Source of the DNA: an uncultured bacterium | GTDB taxonomy: Bacteria > Bacteroidota > Rhodothermia > Rhodothermales > UBA10348 | Direction: 5' to 3' | Length of the DNA: 64,000 nucleotides | NCBI GenBank assembly: GCA_943788505.1 | Contig: CALSQR010000001.1 | Span: forward strand, 1,345,926-1,409,925 | Part shown: piece after piece, positions 16,514 through 26,669 of the stretch | How the letters are laid out: each line of letters begins with the position of its first letter | Numbering within the stretch: the stretch's first letter is position 1 | Notes under the pieces: generated by a model | The model's database searches: none | What the model saw: only the letters and a program-made list of their open reading frames with translations | Told to the model about the DNA's origin: nothing | Made by a program: the position numbers and the translations under genes

Positions 16514-19171
16514 ATGGCCAAGGAACGTCATTCATTGCCATCTCCTTTCCGTTTCAGCGGAATGGACCTTGCAGTCCTCCTTCTTGGACTTGCAGGCCTA
16601 ATCGCTTGGGGCTCACTGTTGGGAAATCAGCACCCGGACAGCACGGCTGAATACGAGATATCAGAAGAAGAGGCCTACAATCAGGCCAATCTGTTCCTGG
16701 CAGGTCAAGGCTACAATATGGACGGTCTGTCCCATACCGTTGACTTGCGACGGAAAGTAGACCTTCTCACCAGCCTACAAGAAACTCTCGGCCGTCCCAC
16801 CACGGTAGAGTTTTTAGCATCATCTCAACGCAATGTGGTCAGTGCCTACTACTGGCAGGTGGCCTACCATCCCTCCAGACAAGAAAGTGGCGGTAGTTTA
16901 AATAATTCAGAAGAGCCGGTCTTTGAAGTACAGCTTGCTCAGGATGGGAAGGTTCTCGCCCTTCGAAACAACACGCTAAAGATGGGTGCAGCAGCGCAAC
17001 AATATGGCTCAGCATCTGAACGAGTAAACCGAACGGCTCTCTCATTTATTCTACGAGCAGACTCATCCTCAGACAGCGAGGCCCGTACGGCATTGTCGGC
17101 CATTTCCGACTCGATGTTTCACTCCAATGTCCGGTTTTCTCTAGATGCAGGATGGACTGTTGGACCAGAGGAAAAACTAAATCAACTGCTCAATGGAGGG
17201 AGCGTTACCCTGGATTCAACATCCATTTTAACGCTGTTTGATCATCTTTTGTCCAGAACTGCCTATGCAAATACGGACCTGAAGCTCGACTCCTTAAGTG
17301 TTGCTACCAGTCTTAGGAATCCGAGCGCACGGATCAAGATGATAACGGAACCGCCTATTGCAGGTCACGTGGTTGTGTTGGAAGCGGGGCTGTCCCCGAC
17401 CGGCACTCTTGCTCGTCTCAATGTCAGCTACAAACCCACCCAGGAAAAAACATCAAGCCTCGCATCTGTTCTTTCAGGTGTAAATATTGGTTTGATGGGT
17501 TTGTTGGGATTCGTTTTTATGGTCGTTTTCTTCAGACGACTTATTGCCAGATTGCTAGATATGAAGAGCGCATTGGTCGATGCCATGTTACTCGGAATCA
17601 TGGCTGGTTTATTGGTTTCGCTAAGCACTAACGCATTAAGTGACTTGGTTTCCGGCCTGCCTGTCTGGGGTGACGTCTTGGTTCGATTGATTCTTTTCTC
17701 CGTTGTCGCGGGTGCCGTTTCAATTTTTGCGTTCATGGTGGCAGGCGTTACTGACTCTGTTGTTAGGGAAGCCTACGAGGGGAAATTGGGGACGCTTCTT
17801 CTTCTCCGACACGGTGATTTCCAGAACAAACCCATGGGGTCCAGTCTGGTGAGAGGCATGTCTCTTGGTGGCATCCTTTTGGGCATTGCCGTAGTTGCGC
17901 TTCGCTTTTCCGATACACTCTACTTGACTCTCGAAGAAGGTTTTTTGATTGACGGTTCTTTCCGTCCTGTTCTCTCGAGCGTGTTCGCTGGTTTTGAGAA
18001 ATCCTACTTTCTCACGCTTCTGTGGATAGTCGGAATCGGCTCTCTTGCTCACAAAATGAAGAATGGCTCCGTACTTCCGATCCTGTTGCTGACCGTAACA
18101 GGCGCCTTCGTGGGTGCGGGCCCAGCTCCTACTGAACCAGGACTAGCTGCCCTCATTTTAGGAGCTGCATCAGCATTCGTATTGGCTTGGGCTTTCATGC
18201 GGTTTGATATCATTACGGTGATGGCTGCCATCTTTTCTTCCGAAGTCCTTTGGTACATATCCGAAGGGTTCCTTGTTGATGGTTCCGGGGCTTGGATCGA
18301 CCTTCTTCTTGGCGGACTTTTTCTGGGCTCCATCCTTTTACTAGGTTTTAGTGGCGTTTCGAGTAAACGCACCGGCCAGCAGGTGAACAACTACGTTCCA
18401 GAATATGTGTCTGAAATGGCCGGGCAGGAGCGTGTCAAAAGAGAGTTAGAGATTGCCCATCAGGTTCAATCGTTCTTCCTTCCACGGAGGATGCCTGACA
18501 TCCAAGGATTGGATATTGCTGGAATGTGTCTCTCGGCCAACGAGGTTGGCGGGGATTATTATGATTTTATTGAGCTTGACGATGGGCGATTGGCATTTGT
18601 ACTCGGTGACGTGAGCGGTAAGGGCATTCAGGCTGCTTTTTTCATGACGCTAGTCAAGGGAATTGTCCAAACACTCGCTCGGCAGCAACTTTCTCCGGCA
18701 GAAATCATGCGCCGACTTAACCATCTGTTTTGCCAAAATGTACCCGCGGGAACGTTCATCTCCGTTGTGTACGGCGAGATCGATCCAAAAGCACGCTCTT
18801 TCACGTTTGCACGAGCTGGACATAACCCCGTTATCTGGTTTGATGCTGACCAAAAGACATCTACAGCACTTCGGCCAAAGGGTATGGCTATTGGATTTAC
18901 GGATGGTCCTGCATTCGATGACTCGATTGAAGAGTCAACTATTTCTCTGGCTGAAGGAGATACTCTGGTATTCTATACCGATGGGTTCTCAGAGGCCATG
19001 AATCGAGCCCGCGATCTCTACGGGGATGACAGACTAGTTGATAAAGTGACCCAGATTGGCGGCCGGTCTTCTTCGGCCATTCTCCGAATGATGACAGAAG
19101 ATGTTCACCATTTCATCGAAGGAATGGGGCGTGCGGATGACATGACTATGGCAGTCATTAAACTGATTTAA
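16514..19171 (+). CDS. membrane-bound SpoIIE/PP2C-type serine phosphatase (RsbU-like)
   Basis: 885 residues. One membrane helix near residue 18-36, then an extracytoplasmic region to about 310, then about eight hydrophobic segments (317-620). The C-terminal 245 residues are a PP2C-like SpoIIE domain: QVQSFFLPRRMPDIQGLDIAG, NEVGGDYYDFIEL (metal-binding Asp), FVLGDVSGKGIQAAFFM, FARAGHNPVIWF, DTLVFYTDGFSEAMN. Such phosphatases dephosphorylate an anti-sigma-factor antagonist in partner-switching. The membrane half looks like a signal sensor, but I do not recognise its family. No anti-sigma or STAS gene is adjacent. It is followed after two bases by the purine nucleoside phosphorylase gene. Confidence 0.9.
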   Translation: MAKERHSLPSPFRFSGMDLAVLLLGLAGLIAWGSLLGNQHPDSTAEYEISEEEAYNQANLFLAGQGYNMDGLSHTVDLRRKVDLLTSLQETLGRPTTVEFLASSQRNVVSAYYWQVAYHPSRQESGGSLNNSEEPVFEVQLAQDGKVLALRNNTLKMGAAAQQYGSASERVNRTALSFILRADSSSDSEARTALSAISDSMFHSNVRFSLDAGWTVGPEEKLNQLLNGGSVTLDSTSILTLFDHLLSRTAYANTDLKLDSLSVATSLRNPSARIKMITEPPIAGHVVVLEAGLSPTGTLARLNVSYKPTQEKTSSLASVLSGVNIGLMGLLGFVFMVVFFRRLIARLLDMKSALVDAMLLGIMAGLLVSLSTNALSDLVSGLPVWGDVLVRLILFSVVAGAVSIFAFMVAGVTDSVVREAYEGKLGTLLLLRHGDFQNKPMGSSLVRGMSLGGILLGIAVVALRFSDTLYLTLEEGFLIDGSFRPVLSSVFAGFEKSYFLTLLWIVGIGSLAHKMKNGSVLPILLLTVTGAFVGAGPAPTEPGLAALILGAASAFVLAWAFMRFDIITVMAAIFSSEVLWYISEGFLVDGSGAWIDLLLGGLFLGSILLLGFSGVSSKRTGQQVNNYVPEYVSEMAGQERVKRELEIAHQVQSFFLPRRMPDIQGLDIAGMCLSANEVGGDYYDFIELDDGRLAFVLGDVSGKGIQAAFFMTLVKGIVQTLARQQLSPAEIMRRLNHLFCQNVPAGTFISVVYGEIDPKARSFTFARAGHNPVIWFDADQKTSTALRPKGMAIGFTDGPAFDDSIEESTISLAEGDTLVFYTDGFSEAMNRARDLYGDDRLVDKVTQIGGRSSSAILRMMTEDVHHFIEGMGRADDMTMAVIKLI

Positions 19172-19173
19172 TC

Positions 19174-19977
19174 ATGGTTGATGACGACATCCGAGGATCG
19201 CTGGAAGCCATTCTCCCTCAACTGGACGAGCGTCCATTATTTGGACTCATCTTGGGCTCCGGCCTATCAGATTTGGCAGAGGTGGTTGAAAATGCGCTGG
19301 TGGTCGAAACATCAGATCTTCCCGGTTACCCACATGGTACGGTGCAAGGCCATCAGGGGCGGCTGGTGTTCGGACGGCTTGAAGGCGTTCCCATCGTGTT
19401 CGTGCAAGGAAGGCTACACATGTACGAAGGGCATTCCCTTTCGTCGGCCACCTTTCCCATCCGATTACTTGCGGCTTTGGGCGTATCTCGAATGATTGTC
19501 ACTAATGCAGCAGGTGGGATTCGTGCATCCTTCGCGCCGGGTACTCTTATGTGGATCACGGACCATATCAACATGGCCTTCAGAGGGCCACATACAAACC
19601 GAACGCCTGATCGTCGCTCGCACCCCTACGACCTGAATTGGACAAAACGGGCTAAATCCATTGCGGATGAATTGGGGATTCAAACAGAAGAAGGGACGTA
19701 TATCTGGACCCTTGGGCCCAGTTACGAAACCCGCGCTGAAATTCGGATGTTTGCCGGGTTGGGTGCTGATGCGGTAGGAATGAGTACCGTGCCGGAAGTA
19801 CTAGAAGCATCGCAGCGAGGCATAAAGGTCTTGGGCCTCTCGACTATTACGAATCATGCAGCAGGTCTGGGGCATGAATCCCTAAACCACGAAGAGGTCC
19901 TGGAGGTTGGTAGACAAGTCAAAACCAAGTTGCAGCAACTGATTCGCGCACTCGTGCGCGATACCGAATCACACTAA
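19174..19977 (+). CDS. purine nucleoside phosphorylase
   Basis: 267 residues, trimeric PNP/MTAP class. Marks: LILGSGLSDLAEVVE near the N-terminus (phosphate loop), VQGRLHMYEGHS (about 78-89), VTNAAGGIRASFAPG (about 108-122), and LGPSYETRAEIRMFAGLGADAVGMSTVPEV (purine site with Glu and the Met-Ser-Thr turn). It splits purine nucleosides with phosphate to base and ribose-1-phosphate. Two bases after the SpoIIE phosphatase gene, so probably co-transcribed. Confidence 0.96.
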   Translation: MVDDDIRGSLEAILPQLDERPLFGLILGSGLSDLAEVVENALVVETSDLPGYPHGTVQGHQGRLVFGRLEGVPIVFVQGRLHMYEGHSLSSATFPIRLLAALGVSRMIVTNAAGGIRASFAPGTLMWITDHINMAFRGPHTNRTPDRRSHPYDLNWTKRAKSIADELGIQTEEGTYIWTLGPSYETRAEIRMFAGLGADAVGMSTVPEVLEASQRGIKVLGLSTITNHAAGLGHESLNHEEVLEVGRQVKTKLQQLIRALVRDTESH

Positions 19978-20121
19978 TTCGGACTGTGATTCCTCTCGTC
20001 TTTGCGTTTTTCCGGACTTCTTGTGCATATTCAGCTTAGATGCAGTCCTCAGCGCATCAAACCCAAGCAACCATGCCATCATCGACGGGAATCCTCGCAA
20101 GGGGACCGCGTGGAGTTCACG

Positions 20122-20532
20122 ATGAATGAAGACGAGAAAGAGCCGTACTACGACGATTATCAGGATGAAAACGATGACGGGTATCAGGATGATCGCCCGC
20201 AGCGTACTGAGCGTTATAGAGATGAGATATTTTCGAAGAGGGTTCCAGCCGGTAAGCGAACGTATTTCTTCGACGTCAAATCGACCCGCTCAGGTAGTGA
20301 TTTTTTTCTGACCATTACGGAAAGCAAGAAAGTGGGCGAAAACCGTTACGAAAAGCACAAGGTGTTCCTGTACAAGGAGGATTTCGGCAAGTTTGTTTCG
20401 GCGATGCACGAAGCGGTTCGATTTATCCAGGACGAGTGCCTACCAGACTATGAGTTTCGCGGTCTTCCCGATGTTTCCAAAATGGATGGGGAACAGGACG
20501 ATGCCTATAGAGGTGAAGAGGACTCGTACTGA
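20122..20532 (+). CDS. DUF3276 (PUR-alpha-like) protein
   Basis: 136 residues. The first 35 residues are extremely acidic and Tyr/Asp rich. After them KRTYFFDVKSTRSGSDFFLTI and the KHKVFLYKEDFGKFVSAMHEAVRFI stretch match the PUR-alpha-like DUF3276 family of Bacteroidota, single-strand nucleic-acid binding proteins by structure. I chose the ATG at 20122 because GGAG lies six bases upstream and the earlier frame (from 20002) has no family resemblance. The C-terminus is again acidic. 144 bases of non-coding sequence precede it. Confidence 0.9.
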   Translation: MNEDEKEPYYDDYQDENDDGYQDDRPQRTERYRDEIFSKRVPAGKRTYFFDVKSTRSGSDFFLTITESKKVGENRYEKHKVFLYKEDFGKFVSAMHEAVRFIQDECLPDYEFRGLPDVSKMDGEQDDAYRGEEDSY

Positions 20533-20567
20533 GTACCCTTCCCCCTATGCGCTTCCCGCCCATCTGA

Positions 20568-21656
20568 ATGGATCATACCGTCTCTGACACCCTGCTATCG
20601 CTGTTTCGCCCAGCTGTTCGTGCCGAACGACCTTATTTGGTACCTGGCGCAAGACCCGTTGCTGTCAAACTAAACCAGAACGAGAGTCCTTTCGATCTAC
20701 CGCCAGATCTAAAGCGAGAGCTACTTGAGGCATTCTTCCAGATCGACTTCAACCGATACCCGGGGGAGCAGCCGTCCCGATTGATCGATGCCTTAGAGAA
20801 TGAATGTGGCACGGGTGCTGGAAGTGTGCTGGTGGGCAATGGCTCGAATGAGCTTACCTACACGCTTGGAATGTCGTTCATTGAGCCCGCAGACAAGGTC
20901 GTTGTCCCTTGTCCGATGTTCGCTCTATATGAGTCCATGATACGGTTACATGGCGGTATACCCGTCCGTGTTACTTGCTCCACGGACCATCAGGTGAGAA
21001 CAGATGCCATCATCGCTGCAATCGAAGAAAGTCAGCCAAAGCTGACCATTCTGGCTACACCCAACAACCCAACTGGACTAGCCATCCCAAGAATGGACGT
21101 CGAACGCATCATTCGGGCTTCTAAGGGATTTGTGGTGATAGATGAGGCCTACCACGAATTCAATCCCGAAGGATCGGCCGTGGATATGCTTTCCCACTAT
21201 CCTAACGTCATCGTGATGCGCACCTTTTCCAAGGCATTCGGACTGGCAGGTTTACGCGTTGGTTACCTGATTGGACGTGCGCCAGTAATAGGCGAAATGA
21301 TGAAAGCTCGACTTCCGTTTATGGTTGACCGGCTTGCAGAGCAGGTTGCCCTCTTGCTACTACGCCACAAAGACCTCGTACGTGAACGTATCGAGTCCAT
21401 ACAGGAAAACACATCCGCTTTATTTGAGGCAATGTCCGAAATCGAGGGCCTCGAGGTGTTGCCATCTCATACAAATTTCCTGCTTTTTCGAACCGGACAA
21501 GACCCAGCAACTCTTTTAAATGCCTTGGCAGATCGAGGCGTGCTGGTTCGCAACATGGGTGGGTACGAGGAATTGAAGGGCTTCCTGAGAGTTACCAGTG
21601 GCACAACAGATGAGAACAAGGCGTTTCTGGACGCGTTAACCCCGCTTCTCGGCTGA
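20568..21656 (+). CDS. hisC: histidinol-phosphate aminotransferase
   Basis: 362 residues, fold-type I aminotransferase of the HisC branch. VKLNQNESPFDLPPDLK near residue 27, FNRYPGEQPSRL, LVGNGSNELTYTL (phosphate-binding), TPNNPTGLAIP (about 164-174), VVIDEAYHEF (PLP Asp/Tyr) and the PLP lysine in RTFSKAFGLAGLRVGY (Lys222). It transfers the amino group to imidazole-acetol phosphate in histidine synthesis. No other his gene is in the window, so a broader aminotransferase role cannot be excluded. 35 bases follow the DUF3276 gene. Confidence 0.93.
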   Translation: MDHTVSDTLLSLFRPAVRAERPYLVPGARPVAVKLNQNESPFDLPPDLKRELLEAFFQIDFNRYPGEQPSRLIDALENECGTGAGSVLVGNGSNELTYTLGMSFIEPADKVVVPCPMFALYESMIRLHGGIPVRVTCSTDHQVRTDAIIAAIEESQPKLTILATPNNPTGLAIPRMDVERIIRASKGFVVIDEAYHEFNPEGSAVDMLSHYPNVIVMRTFSKAFGLAGLRVGYLIGRAPVIGEMMKARLPFMVDRLAEQVALLLLRHKDLVRERIESIQENTSALFEAMSEIEGLEVLPSHTNFLLFRTGQDPATLLNALADRGVLVRNMGGYEELKGFLRVTSGTTDENKAFLDALTPLLG

Positions 21657-21721
21657 TTTCCAGCACCATTCCTACTTCCCACTAATTGGAGGGCCTTTTC
21701 GGCCCGGAACCCGTTTTGCCC

Positions 21722-22324
21722 ATGGACCTGATCCAGGTAGACATCATCGGCTTGTCAACAAGTCCTTCTAGCGGTGGCGCATACGCTCTGGTCCTCGGAG
21801 AAGTGGATGGAAATCGTCGGCTACCGATCATTATCGGAGCATTTGAGGCTCAGGCCATTGCGCTTGAATTGGAAAAAATCCAACCGCCTCGTCCCATGAC
21901 GCACGATCTCATTCGGGACCTGTTCGACTCCGTTTCAGCAGATGTAACTGACATTCTGATTGATGAACTAAGGGAAGGCACGTTCTTCGCCAAGATCCGC
22001 TATATCGTGGGTGGTGCCGAAGCGCAATTGGATTGCAGACCAAGCGACGCTGTGGCGCTCGCTGTACGAGTTGGTGCACCCATTTATGTATCGGTATCAG
22101 TCCTAGATGAAGCAGGGATACCAACAGAAGAAGAGGAGAGCCTGACATCCGTTGAATCAAGCGAAACGGAGGTAGAAGCCGACCCAGAACCGGCAGAAGA
22201 ACAGCCACGCAGCCCGCTGGAACAACTTGAAGAAGATCTTGCCGGTGCCATTGCCGACGAGGACTACGAGCTGGCGGCCAAGCTGCGCGATGATATCACG
22301 CGACTAAATAGCGAACAGAATTGA
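21722..22324 (+). CDS. bifunctional nuclease (DUF151) family protein with UVR motif
   Basis: 200 residues. The N-terminal DUF151 domain starts MDLIQVDIIGLSTSPSSGG, then LPIIIGAFEAQAIALEL, FFAKIRYIVGG and DCRPSDAVALAVR, all typical. A Glu-rich linker leads to a C-terminal UVR motif (LEEDLAGAIADEDYELAAKL), as in UvrB/UvrC. Members are proposed DNase/RNase enzymes, though the role in these bacteria is not established. An upstream TTG at 21686 keeps the frame open, but family alignment favours the ATG at 21722. A small GGGCC/GGCCC hairpin lies just upstream (21691-21705). The stop overlaps the bshC start by three bases. Confidence 0.9.
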   Translation: MDLIQVDIIGLSTSPSSGGAYALVLGEVDGNRRLPIIIGAFEAQAIALELEKIQPPRPMTHDLIRDLFDSVSADVTDILIDELREGTFFAKIRYIVGGAEAQLDCRPSDAVALAVRVGAPIYVSVSVLDEAGIPTEEEESLTSVESSETEVEADPEPAEEQPRSPLEQLEEDLAGAIADEDYELAAKLRDDITRLNSEQN

Positions 22325-23931
22325 CCCGCTTACCTTTCTCGTCCTTCCAGTCCTTTTCCTGCCTTTTTCGGGACTACACAGAAAACTCTGCTAGTCTCGC
22401 CTCCTTCTTTAACGGAGATTATCGCTCCGATGAAGACTTGATCGCGTCATGCAAAACCGCTGCAAGCAATCACCCTGAGCGGGATGTGCTGATTCGTGTT
22501 TTACGACGTCAGGCAGCATCATTTGGAGTAGAGGAGTCATCTCGAGCGCTTATCAGCAAACTGTCTGATCCTACAGCATCTGCCGTGGTGACGGGGCAGC
22601 AGCTTGGACTGTTTGGGGGCCCGCTCTACACCTTGTACAAGTCCATTTCAGCCATCCAACTGGCTGAAAAGATGGAGTCCTTGAGTGGAACACCCGTCGT
22701 TCCTGTTTTTTGGCTAGAGGGAGAAGATCACGATTTCGAAGAAATTGCCTACGCGGGTTTTCTCAACGGTGATGACCCGACCAAAGTGACGTATGAGCCG
22801 GCTGATGCTCATTCCACCACTGCAATCGGGCGGCGTGTTCTGACGGAAGACATCACTCGGACACTTGACGAGCTGGAGAACCTTCTCCCCCCTACGGATT
22901 TCCGAAATGACCTTATGGCTAGGCTTCGAGAAGCCTATGCCCCCGGTCGTTCGATGCTCCAGGCGTTTGTTCAGGTCGTCGATGAATTCATTGGCCCCGG
23001 TCATATTGTGTATATCAGTCCAGATGACGAGGAGCTCAAGGATTCAGTCTCTTCCTTATTCGAAAAGGAATTGACCGATTATGCGGCCTCCTCTGCTGCT
23101 CTGGCCGAGGCTAGTGCCCGGCTCGAAGGCTCCTGGCATGCACAAGTAAAGACGAGTCCGACCAACCTATTCCTCCATTCAGAATCAGGCAGATCAGCTA
23201 TCGATGCAGAAAACAATGCCTTTCGCACGCGGGATGGACACGCTTTCACGAATGATGCGATGATCGATCTGCTAAGGGCAGATCCAGGAGCGTTTTCGCC
23301 CAACGTTGTCATGCGACCCCTTATGCAAGACAGCACCCTCCCAACGGCTGCCTACGTCGCTGGACCAGGAGAGGTGGCTTATTTTGCCCAGTTCAAGGGC
23401 CTTTATGAATGGGCAGGACTACACATGCCCATTATCTACCCACGGGCCTCCCTGACCCTCATGGAGCGTCGGATCGATAAGGTTCTTCAGAAAAACGAAC
23501 TACCATTAACGGCGTTTGAAGAACAGATCGACAAACTGTTCAACGACGTAGTTAAGCAACGTATGGATGGAGACCTTGAGGCGGATTTCAAGGCGGCCTC
23601 AGCTCATTTACACCAAGCGATCAACGACATAAAACCGGTCATCGAGCGGGTCGATCGCTCCCTCGTAAAATCGACTGAGGCAACACGGGCTGCCTTAATG
23701 AAAGAGTGGGGGCAGCTGCAAGGCCGCGTCTTCAAGGCGGAAAAGCAGCAGCACGATACCCTTCGCGAACAATTAGAGCGTGCATCTTCGAGCCTTTTTC
23801 CTTCAGGAATACCTCAGGAACGCTTCCTTTCGCCCGTATATTTCGCCAATAAATACGGTCCGGACTTCACACGGACACTGATGGATCGGATGGATCTTGA
23901 TTCTTCCGAGCACCAGATACTCGACATTTGA
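22321..23931 (+). CDS. bshC: bacillithiol biosynthesis cysteine-adding enzyme BshC
   Basis: 536 residues, the normal BshC length. Marks: LPFSSFQSFSCLFRDYTEN at the N-terminus, VVTGQQLGLFGGPLYTLYKS (about 90-109), VPVFWLEGEDHDFEEI (about 127-142), RPLMQDSTLPTAAYVAGPGE (about 334-353), and a long coiled-coil segment in the C-terminal part. BshC joins cysteine to GlcN-malate, the last step of bacillithiol synthesis. The TTG start overlaps the preceding stop (TTGA). bshB1 is two genes downstream after leuS; bshA is not in the window. Confidence 0.95.
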   Translation: MTRLPFSSFQSFSCLFRDYTENSASLASFFNGDYRSDEDLIASCKTAASNHPERDVLIRVLRRQAASFGVEESSRALISKLSDPTASAVVTGQQLGLFGGPLYTLYKSISAIQLAEKMESLSGTPVVPVFWLEGEDHDFEEIAYAGFLNGDDPTKVTYEPADAHSTTAIGRRVLTEDITRTLDELENLLPPTDFRNDLMARLREAYAPGRSMLQAFVQVVDEFIGPGHIVYISPDDEELKDSVSSLFEKELTDYAASSAALAEASARLEGSWHAQVKTSPTNLFLHSESGRSAIDAENNAFRTRDGHAFTNDAMIDLLRADPGAFSPNVVMRPLMQDSTLPTAAYVAGPGEVAYFAQFKGLYEWAGLHMPIIYPRASLTLMERRIDKVLQKNELPLTAFEEQIDKLFNDVVKQRMDGDLEADFKAASAHLHQAINDIKPVIERVDRSLVKSTEATRAALMKEWGQLQGRVFKAEKQQHDTLREQLERASSSLFPSGIPQERFLSPVYFANKYGPDFTRTLMDRMDLDSSEHQILDI

Positions 23932-23961
23932 CCACCGGGATATTCCGGTTCCCTAGCAGGC

Positions 23962-26667
23962 ATGGCTGACTACCCTTTCAAGGATATCGAACAGAAGTGG
24001 CAGAACTTCTGGGAAACCGAACGCACGTTCCGCATGGCGGACGATCCTGATACTTCTCTTCCCAAGTACTACGTGCTGGACATGTTTCCTTACCCATCTG
24101 GCGTAGGATTGCATGTAGGACATCCGCTCGGGTACATCGCCACAGATATCATATCACGCTACAAGCGGATGAAGGGCTTCAATGTCCTACATCCTATGGG
24201 ATTTGATGCGTTTGGATTACCGGCAGAGCAATTTGCCGTTGAGCACGGCGTGCACCCTCGCGTCACGACCGAAAAAAATATCGACAACATGCTCCGGCAG
24301 CTGAAGGCGCTGGGGCTGAGTTACGATTGGGATCGCAAGTTGGCGACCACCGATGTTGACTATTACCGCTGGACGCAGTGGATTTTCTTGCAGCTGTTCA
24401 ACTCGTGGTATGATGCTGAGGCTGATCGTGCCCGTCCAATTGACGAGCTGAAGGAGCGTTTGGCATCTGAGCGTGATGATTGGTCAAGTATGACCTCGTC
24501 AGAACAAGAAGCAGTTCTGGCAGAGTACAGGTTGGCGTATCTAGCCGAAGTACCTGTCAATTGGTGCCCTGCGCTCGGCACCGTGCTTGCGAATGAGGAA
24601 GTCACAAATGAAGGTCGCAGCGAGCGGGGCAACCATCCCGTGTTTCGTCGGCCCTTAAAACAGTGGATGCTTCGCATCACCGCCTATGGTGACCGCCTCA
24701 TCCATGACTTAGACTCAGTTGACTGGCCTGAACCAGTCAAAATGATGCAGCGCAACTGGGTAGGACGCAGCGAAGGAGCCAATGTAGACTTCAAAGTCGA
24801 TGGGCATGATGCTACAATTCGCGTCTTTACCACCCGCCCAGACACGTTGTTTGGAGCCACCTACATGGTCCTGGCACCCGAGCATGACCTGGTTGATCAA
24901 CTAACAATTTCAGATCAGCGTGCAGCAGTCGACGCGTATCGAAAAGAGGCTTCCGGCAAGACCGACATCGACCGCATGGCCGACTCAAAGGTCAAAACAG
25001 GAGTTTTCACGGGAGCTTTCGCCATCAATCCAGCCGGCGGCGAACGAATTCCAATCTGGGTCGCAGACTACGTCCTGATGGGATATGGAACGGGTGCCAT
25101 TATGGCCGTTCCTGCTCAAGACGAGCGCGATTGGGAGTTTGCTGAAGTATTCGGCTTGCCGATCATACGTACCGTGCAGCCTCCGGACAATTTCGACGGC
25201 AAGGCCTTCACGGGGGATGGCCCTGCCATCAATTCAGACTTCCTGAATGGGCTTCGCATCAAGGAGGCGAAAACCCGCATGATTGAGTGGCTCAATGCCG
25301 AAGGTCATGGCGAAGGGACGATCATCTACAAATTGCGTGACTGGCTATTTAGCCGGCAGCGCTATTGGGGCGAACCCTTTCCTATCCTGCACGGCGAAGA
25401 CGGTACGGTTCGCGCTGTCGACCCAGAGGACCTGCCCGTTGCACTACCTGCGATGGAAGACTTCAAGCCAACCGCCAGCGATGACCCCAACGCTCCGCCT
25501 CGTCCACCACTTGCCCGCGCTCCGGAATCCTGGCGCGTGATCGAAAAAGACGGTCAGCGATTCGAACGGGAGTTGAATACCATGCCTCAGTGGGCCGGTT
25601 CATGCTGGTATTACCTGCGTTTTATCGACAACAAAAATGATGATGCGTTCGCCGATCCCGAACGGGAATCGTATTGGATGGGCGACAATGGGGTAGACCT
25701 CTATATCGGCGGTGTCGAGCATGCGGTTCTTCATCTGCTTTATGCCCGATTCTGGCACAAAGTGCTATACGATCTGGGACGTGTATCGACGAAAGAACCC
25801 TTTGGCCGCCTGTTCAACCAAGGCTATATCCAGGCCTATGCGTATCGTGATGAGCGCGGTATTGCGGTAGATGCCACTATGGTGGTCGACCAGGACGGTC
25901 GACCCGCGATGGATGTTCAGGACCAGCAGGGACGCAAGTTCTTTTATGAAGGACAACCCGTCACGCAGGAGTACGGTAAGATGGGCAAGAGCCTCAAAAA
26001 TTCCGTTTCTCCCGACGAGATCAATGAAATGTACGGGTGTGACACGTTACGCTTGTACGAAATGTACATGGGGCCTCTGGAAGCATCCAAGCCATGGAAT
26101 ACTCGGGACATCGTAGGCGTAAATCGCTTCCTACGTCGGGTATGGCGCAACTTTGTGGATGATGAATCTGGTAATTTACTGGTATCAGATGAACCGGCAT
26201 CCGACGATTTGATGCGCAGCATCAACAAGACGATTGAACGAGTTTCCACTGACATGGAACGTCTTTCCTTCAATACCGCTATTGCTGGATTGATTGAATG
26301 TCTAGCTGACTTGGTCCCTCTACATAGCATTCCACGCAACATAGCCAAGCCTTTTATTCTTTTGATGGCACCTCTCGCTCCGCACATGGCAGAGGAAATA
26401 TGGCAGCGCATGGGACACGAAGATTCGTTGGCTTATGCTTCTTGGCCCGTAGCCGACCCTGCATGGCTTGTCCAAGATATTCTTTCCCTCGTGGTGCAGG
26501 TGAACGGTAAAGTTCGCTCGACTATTCAAGTACCGGCTGATGCCTCGAAAGAAGACATCATTGCAGCTGCGAAAGCAGACGAAAACGCAGCTCGGCACAT
26601 GCAGGACAAGACTATTAGGCGCGAAATCTATGTGCCTGGTCGCCTTGTCAATATCGTAGTAGGCTGA
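23962..26667 (+). CDS. leuS: leucyl-tRNA synthetase
   Basis: 901 residues. HIGH-type signature in MFPYPSGVGLHVGHPLGY (about 42-59). Editing CP1 domain with VFTTRPDTLFGATYMVL (about 290-306) and the GYGTGAIMAVPAQDERDW loop. KMSKS in YGKMGKSLKNSVSPDE (about 671-686). Anticodon-binding and C-terminal domains follow, ending with QVNGKVRSTIQVP. It charges tRNA-Leu. Found between bshC (30-base gap) and bshB1 (two-base gap). Confidence 0.98.
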   Translation: MADYPFKDIEQKWQNFWETERTFRMADDPDTSLPKYYVLDMFPYPSGVGLHVGHPLGYIATDIISRYKRMKGFNVLHPMGFDAFGLPAEQFAVEHGVHPRVTTEKNIDNMLRQLKALGLSYDWDRKLATTDVDYYRWTQWIFLQLFNSWYDAEADRARPIDELKERLASERDDWSSMTSSEQEAVLAEYRLAYLAEVPVNWCPALGTVLANEEVTNEGRSERGNHPVFRRPLKQWMLRITAYGDRLIHDLDSVDWPEPVKMMQRNWVGRSEGANVDFKVDGHDATIRVFTTRPDTLFGATYMVLAPEHDLVDQLTISDQRAAVDAYRKEASGKTDIDRMADSKVKTGVFTGAFAINPAGGERIPIWVADYVLMGYGTGAIMAVPAQDERDWEFAEVFGLPIIRTVQPPDNFDGKAFTGDGPAINSDFLNGLRIKEAKTRMIEWLNAEGHGEGTIIYKLRDWLFSRQRYWGEPFPILHGEDGTVRAVDPEDLPVALPAMEDFKPTASDDPNAPPRPPLARAPESWRVIEKDGQRFERELNTMPQWAGSCWYYLRFIDNKNDDAFADPERESYWMGDNGVDLYIGGVEHAVLHLLYARFWHKVLYDLGRVSTKEPFGRLFNQGYIQAYAYRDERGIAVDATMVVDQDGRPAMDVQDQQGRKFFYEGQPVTQEYGKMGKSLKNSVSPDEINEMYGCDTLRLYEMYMGPLEASKPWNTRDIVGVNRFLRRVWRNFVDDESGNLLVSDEPASDDLMRSINKTIERVSTDMERLSFNTAIAGLIECLADLVPLHSIPRNIAKPFILLMAPLAPHMAEEIWQRMGHEDSLAYASWPVADPAWLVQDILSLVVQVNGKVRSTIQVPADASKEDIIAAAKADENAARHMQDKTIRREIYVPGRLVNIVVG

Positions 26668-26669
26668 TC

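Noticed and set aside
20002..20121. Upstream extension of the DUF3276 gene
   Set aside because: The extra 40 residues are unlike the family, and a good ribosome binding site precedes the ATG at 20122.
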